The notes under the pieces were generated by a model, which saw nothing but the letters and a program-made list of their open reading frames with translations, was not told the origin of the DNA and ran no database searches. From Tardiphaga sp052076105 (GTDB taxonomy: Bacteria > Pseudomonadota > Alphaproteobacteria > Rhizobiales > Xanthobacteraceae), in assembly GCF_052076105.1 (NCBI RefSeq), contig NZ_CP197245.1:2108001-2172000 (forward strand): 64,000 nucleotides of DNA, written 5' to 3'. Position 1 is the first letter of the stretch, and each line of letters starts with the position of its first letter. Below, piece by piece: positions 34,258-44,200 of this stretch. The translations under genes and the position numbers were made by a program.

Positions 34258-34337
34258 GTCATGGCCGGACTTGTTCCGGCCATCCACGTCTTCCTTTGCC
34301 GCCAAGGCGTGGATACCCGGCATTCGCCGGGCATGAC
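34258..34337. repeat. Palindromic repeat of the GTCATGGCCGG type
   Basis: GTCATGGCCGGACTTGTTCC... opens and ...CCGGGCATGAC closes an 80-bp element, with inner hairpins GGCCGGACTTGTTCCGGCC and CCACGTC...GGCGTGG. The same theme is seen in the shortened copy at 12655-12725. Confidence 0.65.
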
Positions 34338-34995
34338 GGCGGAGTGCGGGGTGGCGACGGAGCGTCACGTTCGTCAGATTCAACTGTCAAACAGCCACTG
34401 CGCTTCAGACATGCGTCATCACCCCCATTATTTGCGGCGCGGGGCGCCGTCGTCTGTCGCATTCCCGCCCTCCTGAAAGAGGGCGTGCGGAACGCCGGGT
34501 GCCCGTTGCACCCTTGGGCCTGATGCCATGCGGTCTTCCGCAAGGTTAGTGCATCAGGACTTTCGGACACGCGGGGCAAGTGCCACGACGTTCCGCATAC
34601 GGTGTTTTTTCGGTTGCTTGCGCGTTGCCATGGCGAACGACCCGATCACCAAGATTACAGTCCGAAGGCGAAGGGACAGGGTGCCTCAAGCACTTAGGCC
34701 GGACGCGTTTTGATTTGGTCGTCCGTTACACTGTCCAGGGAGTCTGTCCATCTCAAGATCGGCCGTCTCTGGCCAGTGGCAGTGCTGGCGCAGATCCGTC
34801 CTGCCCGAAGACAGACGTCACCCATGAACCGCGTAACGCCGCATCTCCGGCGTCCACCGCATCCCACCCCGCGAACGTGACGATCGCGATCGCCCCTCTC
34901 GGTGGGGCAGGACGGAGGGGAATATAATCAAGGTGGGGATGCTGTCAACGGAGGATAGGAAAAAATGTTTAGGCGCGACCCTGCCGCCCCAAGCT

Positions 34996-35122
34996 GTCAT
35001 TCCGGGGCGCGGCCGGCACTTGCCGGACGCGAACCCGGAATCTCAGCATGTTCAGCGCAAAACATTCCGGGATTCCGGGCTCAGTCCGGCCCGCTTCGCG
35101 GTCCGTCCAGCCCCGGAATGAC
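34996..35122. repeat. Palindromic repeat of the GTCATTCCGGGG type
   Basis: GTCATTCCGGGG at the left end is mirrored by CCCCGGAATGAC at 35111-35122, with inner GAACCCGGAATCTC and CGGGATTCCGGGCTC pairing. It is a sister copy of the element at 51264-51386. Confidence 0.75.
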
Positions 35123-35171
35123 GAGCCAAGATCCGGCCCACTTCGGACGGCCGTTTGGGTCATGTCAAATT

Positions 35172-35810
35172 CTAGCCGGCAGCCGGACGGGGTCGTGATC
35201 TACGCCGCTTGAAACAGCGCCAGCCCCATACGATCAGCGCTTCCAGCCCGATCAATGCAGCCACGACGATCACCCCCGCAAAGGCGGGGTCCGAATTGTG
35301 GTCTCCGATCCAGAAGCCGAGGGTGAGCAGTGGTCCGGCCCATACGAGGCTGCCGATAAACGTTCCCAGCAGAAATCGCGCGAGGGGCACGCCGAGCACC
35401 CCTGCGGGTATAGCCATATAGACCCGGATCACGGGCAGCGTCTGGCCGAGTGCGAGGATCAGGACGAGGTTGCGTTGAAACGCATCTGCCGCCCGCTGAT
35501 AGCGGGCAGGGGTCAGTCCGATATAGGGACCGAAGCGTTTCACGAATGTCACGCTGCGCCGCTCTCCCAGGATCAGGCCGACGCCATACCAGCACAGCGA
35601 ACCGGCCGTTGAACCGATCGCGAGTGCGAGGATGGCCGATGTAAGGTCGCTCTGCTTCGCAGCGACAACGATGCCGATGACCACGAACGCGACGTAAGAC
35701 GGCACGAACGGAAACAGTTTCTCGGCGATGCCAAGTCCGATGATCCCGACAGGACCAATGTGGACGCAGTTGATCAGAAGATCGGCGAGTTCTGTCGCTA
35801 TCGCGCTCAT
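35172..35810 (-). CDS. DedA-family membrane protein
   Basis: A 212-residue inner-membrane protein of the DedA/SNARE-associated family, several members of which are phospholipid flippases or affect proton-motive force. Hallmarks are EKLFPFVPSYVAFVVIG (the E-x-P-x-P-type re-entrant motif, here EKLFPFVPS), GSTAGSLCWYGVGLILGERR, VTFVKRFGPYIGLT, and the R-x-x-x-x-x-PAG motif in LPVIRVYMAIPAGVLGVPLARFLLG. The ATG at 35810 overlaps the stop of the upstream methyltransferase by four bases (ATGA), so the two are translated together. Confidence 0.9.
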   Translation of the reverse strand: MSAIATELADLLINCVHIGPVGIIGLGIAEKLFPFVPSYVAFVVIGIVVAAKQSDLTSAILALAIGSTAGSLCWYGVGLILGERRSVTFVKRFGPYIGLTPARYQRAADAFQRNLVLILALGQTLPVIRVYMAIPAGVLGVPLARFLLGTFIGSLVWAGPLLTLGFWIGDHNSDPAFAGVIVVAALIGLEALIVWGWRCFKRRRSRPRPAAG

Positions 35811-36427
35811 TCCGCCACCTGGACGGCGGACGGGCGCCGCGTGATGCGATAGACAGAAGCCGGCGGAACGTTCATCAGCACGCGACCGACACAGGACGCT
35901 TCGAGGCCGAATTGCTGGAGTTGCAGATGGCTGATCGGACAGCGGACCCCGTAGGTGAACTGATACATCACACCGTCGGGCCGGAGGCTGTTGAAAACAC
36001 CGGCCAGGATCGCATCGACCTTGTTTTGTGCCATGTTCAGCAACGGAAGTCCGCTGACAACGGCGCCGAACGTAGCACGTTCGAACACGTTCTGCGGCGC
36101 GATCCATGAAGCATCCATCCACAGCACGCGCGCGTGTGGAAATCGTCGCTGCAGCAGGCGCATGAAGTCCGAGCCATATTCGATGAGCGTCAAATCGCCT
36201 TCCTTCACGCCCTGCTTCAGCAGTGCCTGCGTAAAGACGCCGGTGCCGGGGCCGAGTTCGAGCACCTTGCCGGTCGCGCCGTTGATCTCGCGGGTGATCA
36301 TATTGGCGAGGGCAGACCCGGACGGTGCAATTGCCCCGACAGTCCGGGGGGCCGATGCGAGCGATCGGAAGAAGAGCAGGAGGCCGTTTGCGGTCATGTG
36401 AACTATCCATTGCAAATGCATCGACAC
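35807..36427 (-). CDS. SAM-dependent methyltransferase, PmtA-like
   Basis: A class I methyltransferase of 206 residues (196 if the ATG at 36397 is used). Motif I is VLELGPGTGVFTQALL, and the context SAPRTVGAIAPSGSALANMI and GLPLLNMAQNKVDAIL fits the rhizobial-type phosphatidylethanolamine N-methyltransferase group (PmtA), which converts PE to phosphatidylcholine. Coupling to a DedA-family lipid-handling protein supports a phospholipid role. Related rRNA adenine methyltransferase-like enzymes cannot be excluded. If it is PmtA, this window carries both routes to PC, since pcs is at 54163. Confidence 0.78.
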   Translation of the reverse strand: MSMHLQWIVHMTANGLLLFFRSLASAPRTVGAIAPSGSALANMITREINGATGKVLELGPGTGVFTQALLKQGVKEGDLTLIEYGSDFMRLLQRRFPHARVLWMDASWIAPQNVFERATFGAVVSGLPLLNMAQNKVDAILAGVFNSLRPDGVMYQFTYGVRCPISHLQLQQFGLEASCVGRVLMNVPPASVYRITRRPSAVQVAE

Positions 36428-36534
36428 CGACGGTCGTCGGCAGTGTCGTGTATGTGTAGTGGAGATTGAGAGAACATGACGTGATGTCTTCGACGCTGCA
36501 ATAAAGCGCCGGTCATATTCAACGCGTATCGCTG

Positions 36535-37902
36535 CTAGCGTCGGGACTGCCGCGCGCCGAAGAACATGGTGACATGCGTGTCACCATTCGGTCCGTCCTG
36601 AATATCGATCATGCCGTCATGGAGACGGACGATTTCACGAACCAGATTGAGTCCGAGGCCGGCGCCGCGGGAGCCGCTATTGACCCGGTAGAACGGCTCG
36701 AAGACGCGTTCCCGATCGCTCAGCGGGATGCCGGGGCCTTCATCGGTCACCGAAACCGAAGACGCGGTGACGCTGACGACTATCTTTCCGCGACGTCCGC
36801 CATATTCGATCGCATTGTGGATCAGGTTCGCGAGGGCGCGCTCCAGTGCTCCCTGATCCCCTGACATGGGGGCCTGTTTCACACTGCTCTCGAATGCGAT
36901 CTCGTATCCTGCTGCGATGGCGAGCGGCGCGAGATCCGACGTCACATGCTGCGCGATCTCGACGAGGTCGATATCCGACTGCGGTGCGGCGGACTGCTTC
37001 AACCGTTCGGTGTCCAGCAGCTGTTCGGCGAGTGTGGAGAGACGGCGGACGTCCTCAAGTAAGCGTGCAGTATGCGGTCCGGGTTCGGTCGACTCGATCC
37101 GGGTTTGCAGGATGGCAATCGGCGTCCGCAATTCATGGGCGGCATCGACCAGGAAACGCTGGCGGCGATCGAAGCCGTCGTCGAGGCGGCGCAGTGCGTC
37201 GTTGATAGCCATGACCAGCGGTACGATTTCCTTGGGCACCTGATCGAAAGTGAGGCGCGCGCCGCGCTTGTCCGTGTCGATGCGCTCGGCTTCCGCTGCC
37301 GTGAGGTCCAGGCCGACTAGCGAGCGTCGAACGACCATGGGTGTTGCAATCAGAGTCGTCACAGCCATGATGGCGCAGGTAGGCACTACTACACTCAGGA
37401 ATATCGTCGTGATGGCGAGGACGAGCCGCTGCCATGGCACGATGCCCCCTGAGCCGGTCAGGATCTGGACGCGTCCTCCTGTGGTATCGATCCAGCGCAT
37501 CCTTGCTGTTGGGCGGGGCGGATCGCCGAGGTTCCAGCCGAGGCGGGCCTGTCCGACCTGGTCCAGCGCATCGCCAATGCGTGCGAATTCGGGTGGCACA
37601 TTGCCTCGCGAGACGCGGTGGCCGTCTTTGTCCCTGACGACAAACCACAATTCGGGCATGATGCTGCGCTGCTGCACCAATGCAGGTGTCTCGCGGATAG
37701 CAATGGCGCCCGCAGCATCGCGCGTAAGAGCATTCTCGATAACACTGATGGTTTCGTCTTCGGGCTCCAGCGAGACGAGGCATCCAGTCGCCCACAGGAC
37801 GACGATGACTGTCAGCACCAGCGCGGTCAGCATCAGCGCCTGCAGGACGACAAGGCGACTGACCAGGTGCCACCGCAGGGATTTGCAATCCGCATGGGTC
37901 AT
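36535..37902 (-). CDS. Two-component sensor histidine kinase
   Basis: A 455-residue membrane kinase. An N-terminal helix (about 13-42) and a second at about 160-190 bracket a periplasmic sensor of about 120 residues; a HAMP-like linker follows. The phosphoacceptor is in LVDAAHELRTPIAIL, with N-box LIHNAIEYGGR, and ATP-lid boxes DEGPGIP and GAGLGLNLVREIVRLHDG, so the kinase looks active. Its ATG overlaps the stop of the response-regulator gene by four bases. The signal is unknown; QseC/PmrB-like kinases have this layout. Confidence 0.93.
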   Translation of the reverse strand: MTHADCKSLRWHLVSRLVVLQALMLTALVLTVIVVLWATGCLVSLEPEDETISVIENALTRDAAGAIAIRETPALVQQRSIMPELWFVVRDKDGHRVSRGNVPPEFARIGDALDQVGQARLGWNLGDPPRPTARMRWIDTTGGRVQILTGSGGIVPWQRLVLAITTIFLSVVVPTCAIMAVTTLIATPMVVRRSLVGLDLTAAEAERIDTDKRGARLTFDQVPKEIVPLVMAINDALRRLDDGFDRRQRFLVDAAHELRTPIAILQTRIESTEPGPHTARLLEDVRRLSTLAEQLLDTERLKQSAAPQSDIDLVEIAQHVTSDLAPLAIAAGYEIAFESSVKQAPMSGDQGALERALANLIHNAIEYGGRRGKIVVSVTASSVSVTDEGPGIPLSDRERVFEPFYRVNSGSRGAGLGLNLVREIVRLHDGMIDIQDGPNGDTHVTMFFGARQSRR

Positions 37903-38573
37903 GGTGTGCGCTTGATCAGGTAGCCGATGCCACGAATGGCGTGAATTTCCACACCCGCGCTGGCGTCGGCCAGTTTGCGGCGGAGGCGCGAGACATGGGT
38001 ATCGAGGGCGTTGGACTGGATTTCGTCGTCGAAACCGTAGACCGCTTCTTCGAGCGCTGATCGCGCGACAGTCCGGCCAGAGCGCCGCAGCAGCGTTTCG
38101 AGCACCAGCAATTCGCGACGCGGTAAAGTCATGATCTCACCGGCAACGCTCGCCTGGCGATGTTCGGCGCTGTAGGCGAGGCGACCGAGTTGCAGGATTT
38201 CGGCAGGCATGTCGCTTGGCCGGCGCAGCACGGCGCGCAGCCGCGCCAACAATTCCTCGATCGCAAATGGCTTGCCGAGATAGTCGTCCGCGCCGGTGTC
38301 CAGCCCCGTCACACGATCGGCGAGGTCGCCCCGTGCCGTTAACACGATGACGGGCGCCTGCACGCCACTCGCTCTTAATCTGGGGATCAGCGAGAGCCCG
38401 TCGCCATCGGGCAACTGGCGATCGAGCAGGATGGCTCCATAGCTGCTGGTGAGCAGGGCCTCTTCGGCCATGCCGATCGTCGCCACGCGGTCGACCACCA
38501 TATCGTGGCCCTTGAGCGCGGCCGCGAGCGCCGCAGCCATTTCCGGTTCATCCTCGACGAGAAGTACGCGCAC
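37899..38573 (-). CDS. OmpR/PhoB-family response regulator
   Basis: A 224-residue regulator. The receiver domain has the acidic pair VEDEPE, the phosphorylated Asp in ILLDRQLPDG, Thr in VLTARG and Lys in GKPF. A winged-helix DNA-binding domain follows (LPRRELLVLETLLRRSGRTV, then NALDTHVSRLRRKLADASAG and IRGIGYLIKR). The start is GTG at 38573, with AAAGG eight bases upstream; a longer frame from 38630 has a non-homologous leader. First gene of the pair with the kinase at 36535. Confidence 0.95.
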   Translation of the reverse strand: MRVLLVEDEPEMAAALAAALKGHDMVVDRVATIGMAEEALLTSSYGAILLDRQLPDGDGLSLIPRLRASGVQAPVIVLTARGDLADRVTGLDTGADDYLGKPFAIEELLARLRAVLRRPSDMPAEILQLGRLAYSAEHRQASVAGEIMTLPRRELLVLETLLRRSGRTVARSALEEAVYGFDDEIQSNALDTHVSRLRRKLADASAGVEIHAIRGIGYLIKRTP

Positions 38574-38663
38574 ACAACTACCTTTCGCCTCAAGCCAAGG
38601 GTGAAACCTAGGTGGGGAACATTGCGTCAACGTTACGGAACGACGTCGCTGATCCCGGAGCGG

Positions 38664-40772
38664 CTATCCCGCACCGATCAGCGGGATCGCCTCATCGCGT
38701 TCATAGAGATACAGCAGGCAGCGCAGCGCCTCGCCGCGCTCGCCCGTGAGTTTCGGATTGTCCTGCAGGATCCGCAGCGCCTCGTCGCGGGCCTGCGTGA
38801 TGAGCTGCGCATGAACCTCAGACCGCGCGATGCGAAAGCCGGGCATGCCGCTCTGGCGCGTTCCCAATACGTCGCCTTCGCCGCGCAGCTTGAGATCTTC
38901 CTCCGCGATCCGGAATCCGTCAGTGGAGTCCTTGATGACCTTGAGGCGTTTGGTGGCGATCTCGCCGAGCGGCTCGCGATAGAGCAAGAGGCATGTTGAT
39001 GCTTCCGAACCACGTCCGATGCGGCCGCGCAGCTGGTGCAACTGCGCAAGGCCGAAACGCTCGGCATTCTCGATCACCATGATGGTGGCGGCGGGCACGT
39101 CGACGCCGACCTCGACCACCGTGGTGGCGACGAGGATCTGCGTCTCGCCGGCAGCGAAGCGCGCCATCGCCGCATCCTTTTCGGCGCCTTTCATCCGGCC
39201 ATGCACGATTCCAACCTTGTCGCCGAACCGCTGCTGCAGGCTCTCGAAGCGCTCTTCCGCATTGGTGAGTTTCGGGCCGTCCATTTCGGACTCTTCCACC
39301 AGCGGCACGATCCAGTAGATCAGCTTGCCGTTGTCGACCGCGCGGCCGATGCCGTCGATGACTTCCTGCAGCCGGCTCGCCGACATGGTGCGGGTCTCGA
39401 TCGGCTGGCGGCCCGCAGGCTTTTCGCGCAGCTCGGAAATGTCCATGTCGCCAAAGTAAGTCAGCACCAGCGTGCGCGGGATCGGCGTGGCTGAGAGCAC
39501 CAGCACATCGACTGCGCTACCCTTGTTGGTCAGCGAGAGACGTTCGCGGACGCCGAAGCGATGCTGCTCGTCGACGACGGCCAATGCGAGTGCCTTGAAT
39601 TCCACATCGTCCTGGATCAGCGCATGGGTGCCGACGATGAAGTCGATCTCGCCGGCGGCCAGCCGCGCGAGGATATCCTTGCGCTCCCTGCCTTTCTCAC
39701 GGCCGGTGAGGATGGCGACGCGCAGGCCCGCGCGCTCGGCCAGCGGCGCGATGGTCTTGATATGCTGGCGTGCGAGGATTTCGGTGGGGGCCATCAATGC
39801 GGCCTGCTTGCCGACTTCCGCAACGGCTGCGGCGGCCAGCAGCGCCACGACGGTCTTGCCCGAGCCGACATCGCCCTGCAGCAGCCGTAGCATGCGCAGC
39901 GGCTTGGTGAGATCATCGGCGATCGCCGCTGAGGCCTGCTGCTGCGATGGTGTCAGCGCATAGGGCAGGGCGTCGATGATCCTGTGGCGGATGTGACCAT
40001 CGCCGGCATTGCGATCGCCGGCAGGACGACGGAGTTGCGCGCGCACCAGCGCCAGCGCGAGTTGGCCGGCGAGCAGTTCATCGAATGCGAGGCGCGACCA
40101 GAACGGGCGGTCGGGCAGAACATCGGTGATCTCCACCGGGACATGGACGCGCTGCAGTGCCTCGGCCAGCGATGGGAATTTGCAGCGCCGGATGACTTCC
40201 GGGCTGATCCACTCCGGCAGCGCCGGCAGCCGCGTCAGCGCCTGCGCGATGGCCTTGCGCAGCGAGGTGATCGCGAGGCCCTGGGTCAGCGGATAGACCG
40301 CGTCGATGCCCGTGAGCTTGGCGAAGCCTTCCTCGTCGACCACGCGGTCGGGATGGGTGATCTGCAGCATGCCGTCGAACAGCTGCGTCGTGCCGGACAC
40401 ATAACGCTTCTCGCCAACCGGCAGCAGCTTTTCGATCTGGCCCGGATATGTCCGGAAATAGGTCAGGATCACCGTGCCGGTGTCGTCGTGGGCATAGACC
40501 AGATGCGGCGCACGTGCGCGGCCGGGCGGCGGCTCGCGATGGCGATCGACGATGACTTCGAGGGTCACCATGGCGCCGATCTCGGCCTCGTTGATCTTCG
40601 GCCTGTCGCGGCGGTCGATCACGCTGACCGGCAGATGCAGCAGCAGATCGACGATGCGCGGCGTCTCGGCGCGGTCCAGCAGGAAGCGCAGCAGCTTGTC
40701 CTGCTTCGGCCCGATGCCGGACATGCTGGTGACCGGGACGAACAGGGGATTGAGCACTTCAGGGCGCATCAA
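38664..40772 (-). CDS. recG: ATP-dependent DNA helicase RecG
   Basis: Reverses stalled replication forks and branch-migrates recombination intermediates. The 702-residue protein has the N-terminal OB-fold wedge domain (about 60-160), Walker A GDVGSGKT, the Walker B box DEQH in VVDEQHRFGV, motif III LSATPIPRT, and the C-terminal TRG region with QLRGRIGRG and RGEGDVLGTRQSG. Complete. Back to back with sdhE-mfd, an arrangement frequent in this order. Confidence 0.98.
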   Translation of the reverse strand: MMRPEVLNPLFVPVTSMSGIGPKQDKLLRFLLDRAETPRIVDLLLHLPVSVIDRRDRPKINEAEIGAMVTLEVIVDRHREPPPGRARAPHLVYAHDDTGTVILTYFRTYPGQIEKLLPVGEKRYVSGTTQLFDGMLQITHPDRVVDEEGFAKLTGIDAVYPLTQGLAITSLRKAIAQALTRLPALPEWISPEVIRRCKFPSLAEALQRVHVPVEITDVLPDRPFWSRLAFDELLAGQLALALVRAQLRRPAGDRNAGDGHIRHRIIDALPYALTPSQQQASAAIADDLTKPLRMLRLLQGDVGSGKTVVALLAAAAVAEVGKQAALMAPTEILARQHIKTIAPLAERAGLRVAILTGREKGRERKDILARLAAGEIDFIVGTHALIQDDVEFKALALAVVDEQHRFGVRERLSLTNKGSAVDVLVLSATPIPRTLVLTYFGDMDISELREKPAGRQPIETRTMSASRLQEVIDGIGRAVDNGKLIYWIVPLVEESEMDGPKLTNAEERFESLQQRFGDKVGIVHGRMKGAEKDAAMARFAAGETQILVATTVVEVGVDVPAATIMVIENAERFGLAQLHQLRGRIGRGSEASTCLLLYREPLGEIATKRLKVIKDSTDGFRIAEEDLKLRGEGDVLGTRQSGMPGFRIARSEVHAQLITQARDEALRILQDNPKLTGERGEALRCLLYLYERDEAIPLIGAG

Positions 40773-40948
40773 AACGACTCAGGACTTCGGGTTCAGCAGG
40801 GTGATCACGGTATTTGCGAGAGTTGGATGCATTTCAAGGCGAAAGCAATGCGTTAAGAGGTGCTGACAGGGGCGGAAGCGGGGGCTATATGAGCCTGCCC
40901 GGCACGTCCGGGCTTTTGGCGTTTGCGGGCTTTGGGCGGGATGGACAG

Positions 40949-41239
40949 ATGACGGGAACGACACGATCGAGCAATGGCCTGGATGACCGCCGCAAGCGGC
41001 TGCTGTTCCGGTGCTGGCACCGCGGCACGCGCGAGATGGATCTCATTCTGGGCCGCTTCGCGGATGCCGAGATCGGCATTCTGGCGGACCTCGAACTCAA
41101 GCAGCTCGAAGACCTGATCGGTCTCGAAGATCCCGAGCTTTATCCGGCCTTTGTCGGCGATACCCAATTGGACGAGCAGTACCGCACACCGCTGTTCGAG
41201 CGCATCAAGCAGTTCCGGAATCTGGACAAGCCTCTATGA
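40949..41239 (+). CDS. sdhE: FAD assembly factor SdhE
   Basis: A 96-residue protein that helps attach FAD covalently to SdhA of succinate dehydrogenase. The diagnostic RGxxE motif is RGTREMD, inside RRKRLLFRCWHRGTREMDLI; ELYPAF and RTPLFERIKQF follow. The inner ATG at 40949 gives the family length; upstream in-frame ATGs add a non-homologous leader. Its stop overlaps the start of mfd (ATGA). Confidence 0.95.
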   Translation: MTGTTRSSNGLDDRRKRLLFRCWHRGTREMDLILGRFADAEIGILADLELKQLEDLIGLEDPELYPAFVGDTQLDEQYRTPLFERIKQFRNLDKPL

Positions 41240-44200
41240 AATCCCCCGTTGCCTCGCCGGCCGCACAGCTCGCGCCCGGCCGTGCGCTGACCTTTGCCAA
41301 TGTCGCCGAGGGCGCCGAGGGCCTGATCGTCGCCGATCTGGCGCGCGCGGTTGCGGCCAAGCCGAAGCCGCCGGCGGTGAGCCTCACCGTGATCTGCCGT
41401 GACGGGCCGCGGATGCAGCAGCTCGCGCGCGCGCTGGAATTCTTCGCGCCGGATCTGCCGGTGCTGCAATTCCCGGCCTGGGACTGCCAGCCTTACGACC
41501 GCGTCTCGCCCCATGGCGGCATTCTCGCGCATCGCATGACCACGCTGGCGCGGCTGTCGCGCCTCACCGGCAGCGACAAGCCGATGATTGTGCTGACCAC
41601 GGTCAACGCCGTCGTGCAGCGCGTGCCGGCCCGCGAGATGGTGGCGGCGCAGGCGCTGTCGGTTGCGCCAGGCCATGTGGTGCCGATGGACTCCATTGTC
41701 GCCTGGCTCGAACACAACGGCTACACCCGCTCGGGTACGGTGCGGGAGCCCGGCGAATATGCCGTGCGCGGCGGCATCCTCGATCTGTTTCCGGCCGGTC
41801 TCGATCAACCGGTGCGGTTCGACTTCTTCGGCGACAGTCTGGAATCGATCCGGACCTTCGATGCCGAGACCCAGCGCACGCTGCTCGACATGCGCGCGCT
41901 CGATCTGGTGCCGGTGTCGGAATTCCAGCTCATCACCGAAACCATCCGCCGCTTCCGCATGGGCTATGTCGCGCAGTTCGGCGCCCCCGAGCGCGACGAC
42001 CAGCTCTATGAAGCGGTCAGCGAAGGCCGCCGTCATCCCGGCATGGAGCACTGGCTGCCGCTGTTCCAGGACCGCATGGACACGCTGTTCGATTATCTGC
42101 CGGGCACGCCGGTTGCTATCGAGCCGCAGAGCGAGGATGCCGCCGCCGAACGCTTCAAGCAGATCGGCGACTACTACGAAGCCCGCCGCGAGGTCATGGG
42201 CACGCCGGGCGGCGGCGCGATCTACAAGCCGCTGCCGCCGGACCGGCTCTATCTGACCGATAGCGAATGGCACAAGCGGCTGGAAGACATCGCGCTGGCG
42301 CGGCTGTCGCCCTTCGCATTGCCGGAAGGCACGGCAGGCGCCGTCGATGCCGGAGCGCGGCAGGGCCGCAACTTCGCGCCGGAACGTGCCGACGCCAATG
42401 TCAACGTGTTCGAGCGCGTTGTCGCACATATCCAGGCGCTGCAGGCGGAGCGCAAGAAGGTCGTCGTCGCGCTGTGGAGCGAAGGCTCGCGCGACCGCAT
42501 GGCCAGCATGCTGAAGGATCACAAGCTGCTTAACCAGCAGATGGTGAATTCCTGGCGCGTGGTGCAGGCGACGCCGCGCAACGAGACCATGCTGGCTGTG
42601 GTCGGCATGGAGAGCGGTTTCGAAACCGATCAGATCGCCGTCATCAGCGAACAGGACATTCTCGGCGACCGACTGGTGCGGCCGCGTAAGGCGAGCCGCA
42701 AGCTCGACAACTTCATCTCGGAAGTCACCTCGCTCTCGGCCGGCGACGTCGTCGTCCATGTCGAACATGGCATCGGCCGTTTCGTCGGCCTGCAGACGCT
42801 GCAGGTTGGCGGCGCGCCACATGACTGTCTCGAATTGCGCTATGCCAACGAGACCAAACTGTTTCTGCCGGTCGAGAATATCGAGCTGCTGTCGCGCTAC
42901 GGCTCCGACCAGACCAATGTGGAGCTCGACAAGCTCGGCGGCTCCGGCTGGCAGGCGCGCAAGGCCAAGCTCAAGAACCGCATTCAGGAAATTGCCGGCG
43001 AACTCATCAAGATCGCAGCCGAGCGGCATCTGCGCGAGACCGAGCGGATCGTCGTGCCGCGGGAGCAGTATGACGAATTCTGCGCGCGCTTTCCCTATGA
43101 GGAGACCGAGGACCAGCAAACCGCGATCAACGCGGCGCTGCACGATCTCGAACATGGCAAGCCGATGGACCGCCTCGTCTGCGGCGACGTTGGTTTCGGC
43201 AAGACGGAAGTGGCCATGCGCGCCACCTTCGCCGTCGCGATGGAAGGCAAGCAGGTCGCGGTGGTCGTGCCGACCACGCTGCTCGCGCGCCAGCACGCCA
43301 AGAATTTCGCCGAGCGTTTCCGCGGCTTCCCGGTGAATGTTGCGCAGGCCTCGCGTCTCGTGACCCCGAAGGAACTGACCGCCACCAAGAAAGGCCTCGC
43401 GGACGGCTCGGTCGACATCGTCGTCGGCACCCATGCGCTGCTCGGCAAGTCCATCAAGTTCAAGGATCTTGGCCTTGTCGTGGTCGACGAGGAGCAGCAC
43501 TTCGGCGTGACGCATAAGGAACGGCTGAAGCAGCTCCGGGCCAATGTTCATGTGCTGACGCTGTCGGCAACGCCGATCCCGCGTACGCTTCAGTTGGCGC
43601 TGACCGGCGTGCGCGACCTGTCGATCATCGCCTCGGCGCCGGTCGATCGTTTGGCGGTGCGCACCTTCGTGGCGCCGCATGATCCGCTGATGATCCGCGA
43701 AGCGCTGCTGCGCGAGCGCTATCGTGGTGGGCAGGCGTTCTATGTCGTGCCGCGCATCGACGATCTTGCCGAGGTGAAGGACTTCCTCGACAAACACGTG
43801 CCTGAGATGAAGGTCGCCGTTGCCCATGGCCAGATGGCGCCCACCGTCATCGAGGACATCATGTCGGCGTTCTATGACGGCAAATACGATATCCTGCTGT
43901 CGACCACGATCGTGGAGTCGGGCCTCGACATTCCGAACGCCAATACGCTCATCATTCACCGTGCCGACATGTTCGGTCTTGCGCAGCTCTATCAGCTCCG
44001 TGGCCGTGTCGGTCGCTCCAAACTGCGCGCCTATGCGCTGTTCACGCTGCCGTCGACCCACAAGATCACGGGTCAGGCGGAGCGCCGGCTGAAGGTGCTG
44101 CAGTCGCTCGAGAACCTCGGCGCGGGCTTCCAGCTCGCCTCGCACGATCTGGATATCCGCGGCGCCGGCAATCTGCTGGGCGAAGAACAGTCCGGCCACA

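Larger units (their letters stand above)
34127..35171. other. 1,045-bp gene-free, repeat-rich region
   Basis: I see no convincing gene. It contains a palindromic repeat at 34258-34337, a second one at 34996-35122, and between them about 400 bases (34420-34710) that look like a multicopy Bradyrhizobium-type element: inverted pairs GCGGCGCGGGGCGCCGTC and CCCTCC-TGAAAGA-GGGCG, CCGGGTGCCCGTTGCACCC, and the ATGCGG/CCGCAT pairs around 34528-34600. Short frames there use unlikely codons. At 34925-34970 there is an A-rich strand (AGGATAGGAAAAAATG). Confidence 0.6.

Noticed and set aside
34528..34713. 61-codon frame inside the repeat-rich gap
   Set aside because: Lies in what seems to be a multicopy non-coding element; no ribosome binding site or family match.
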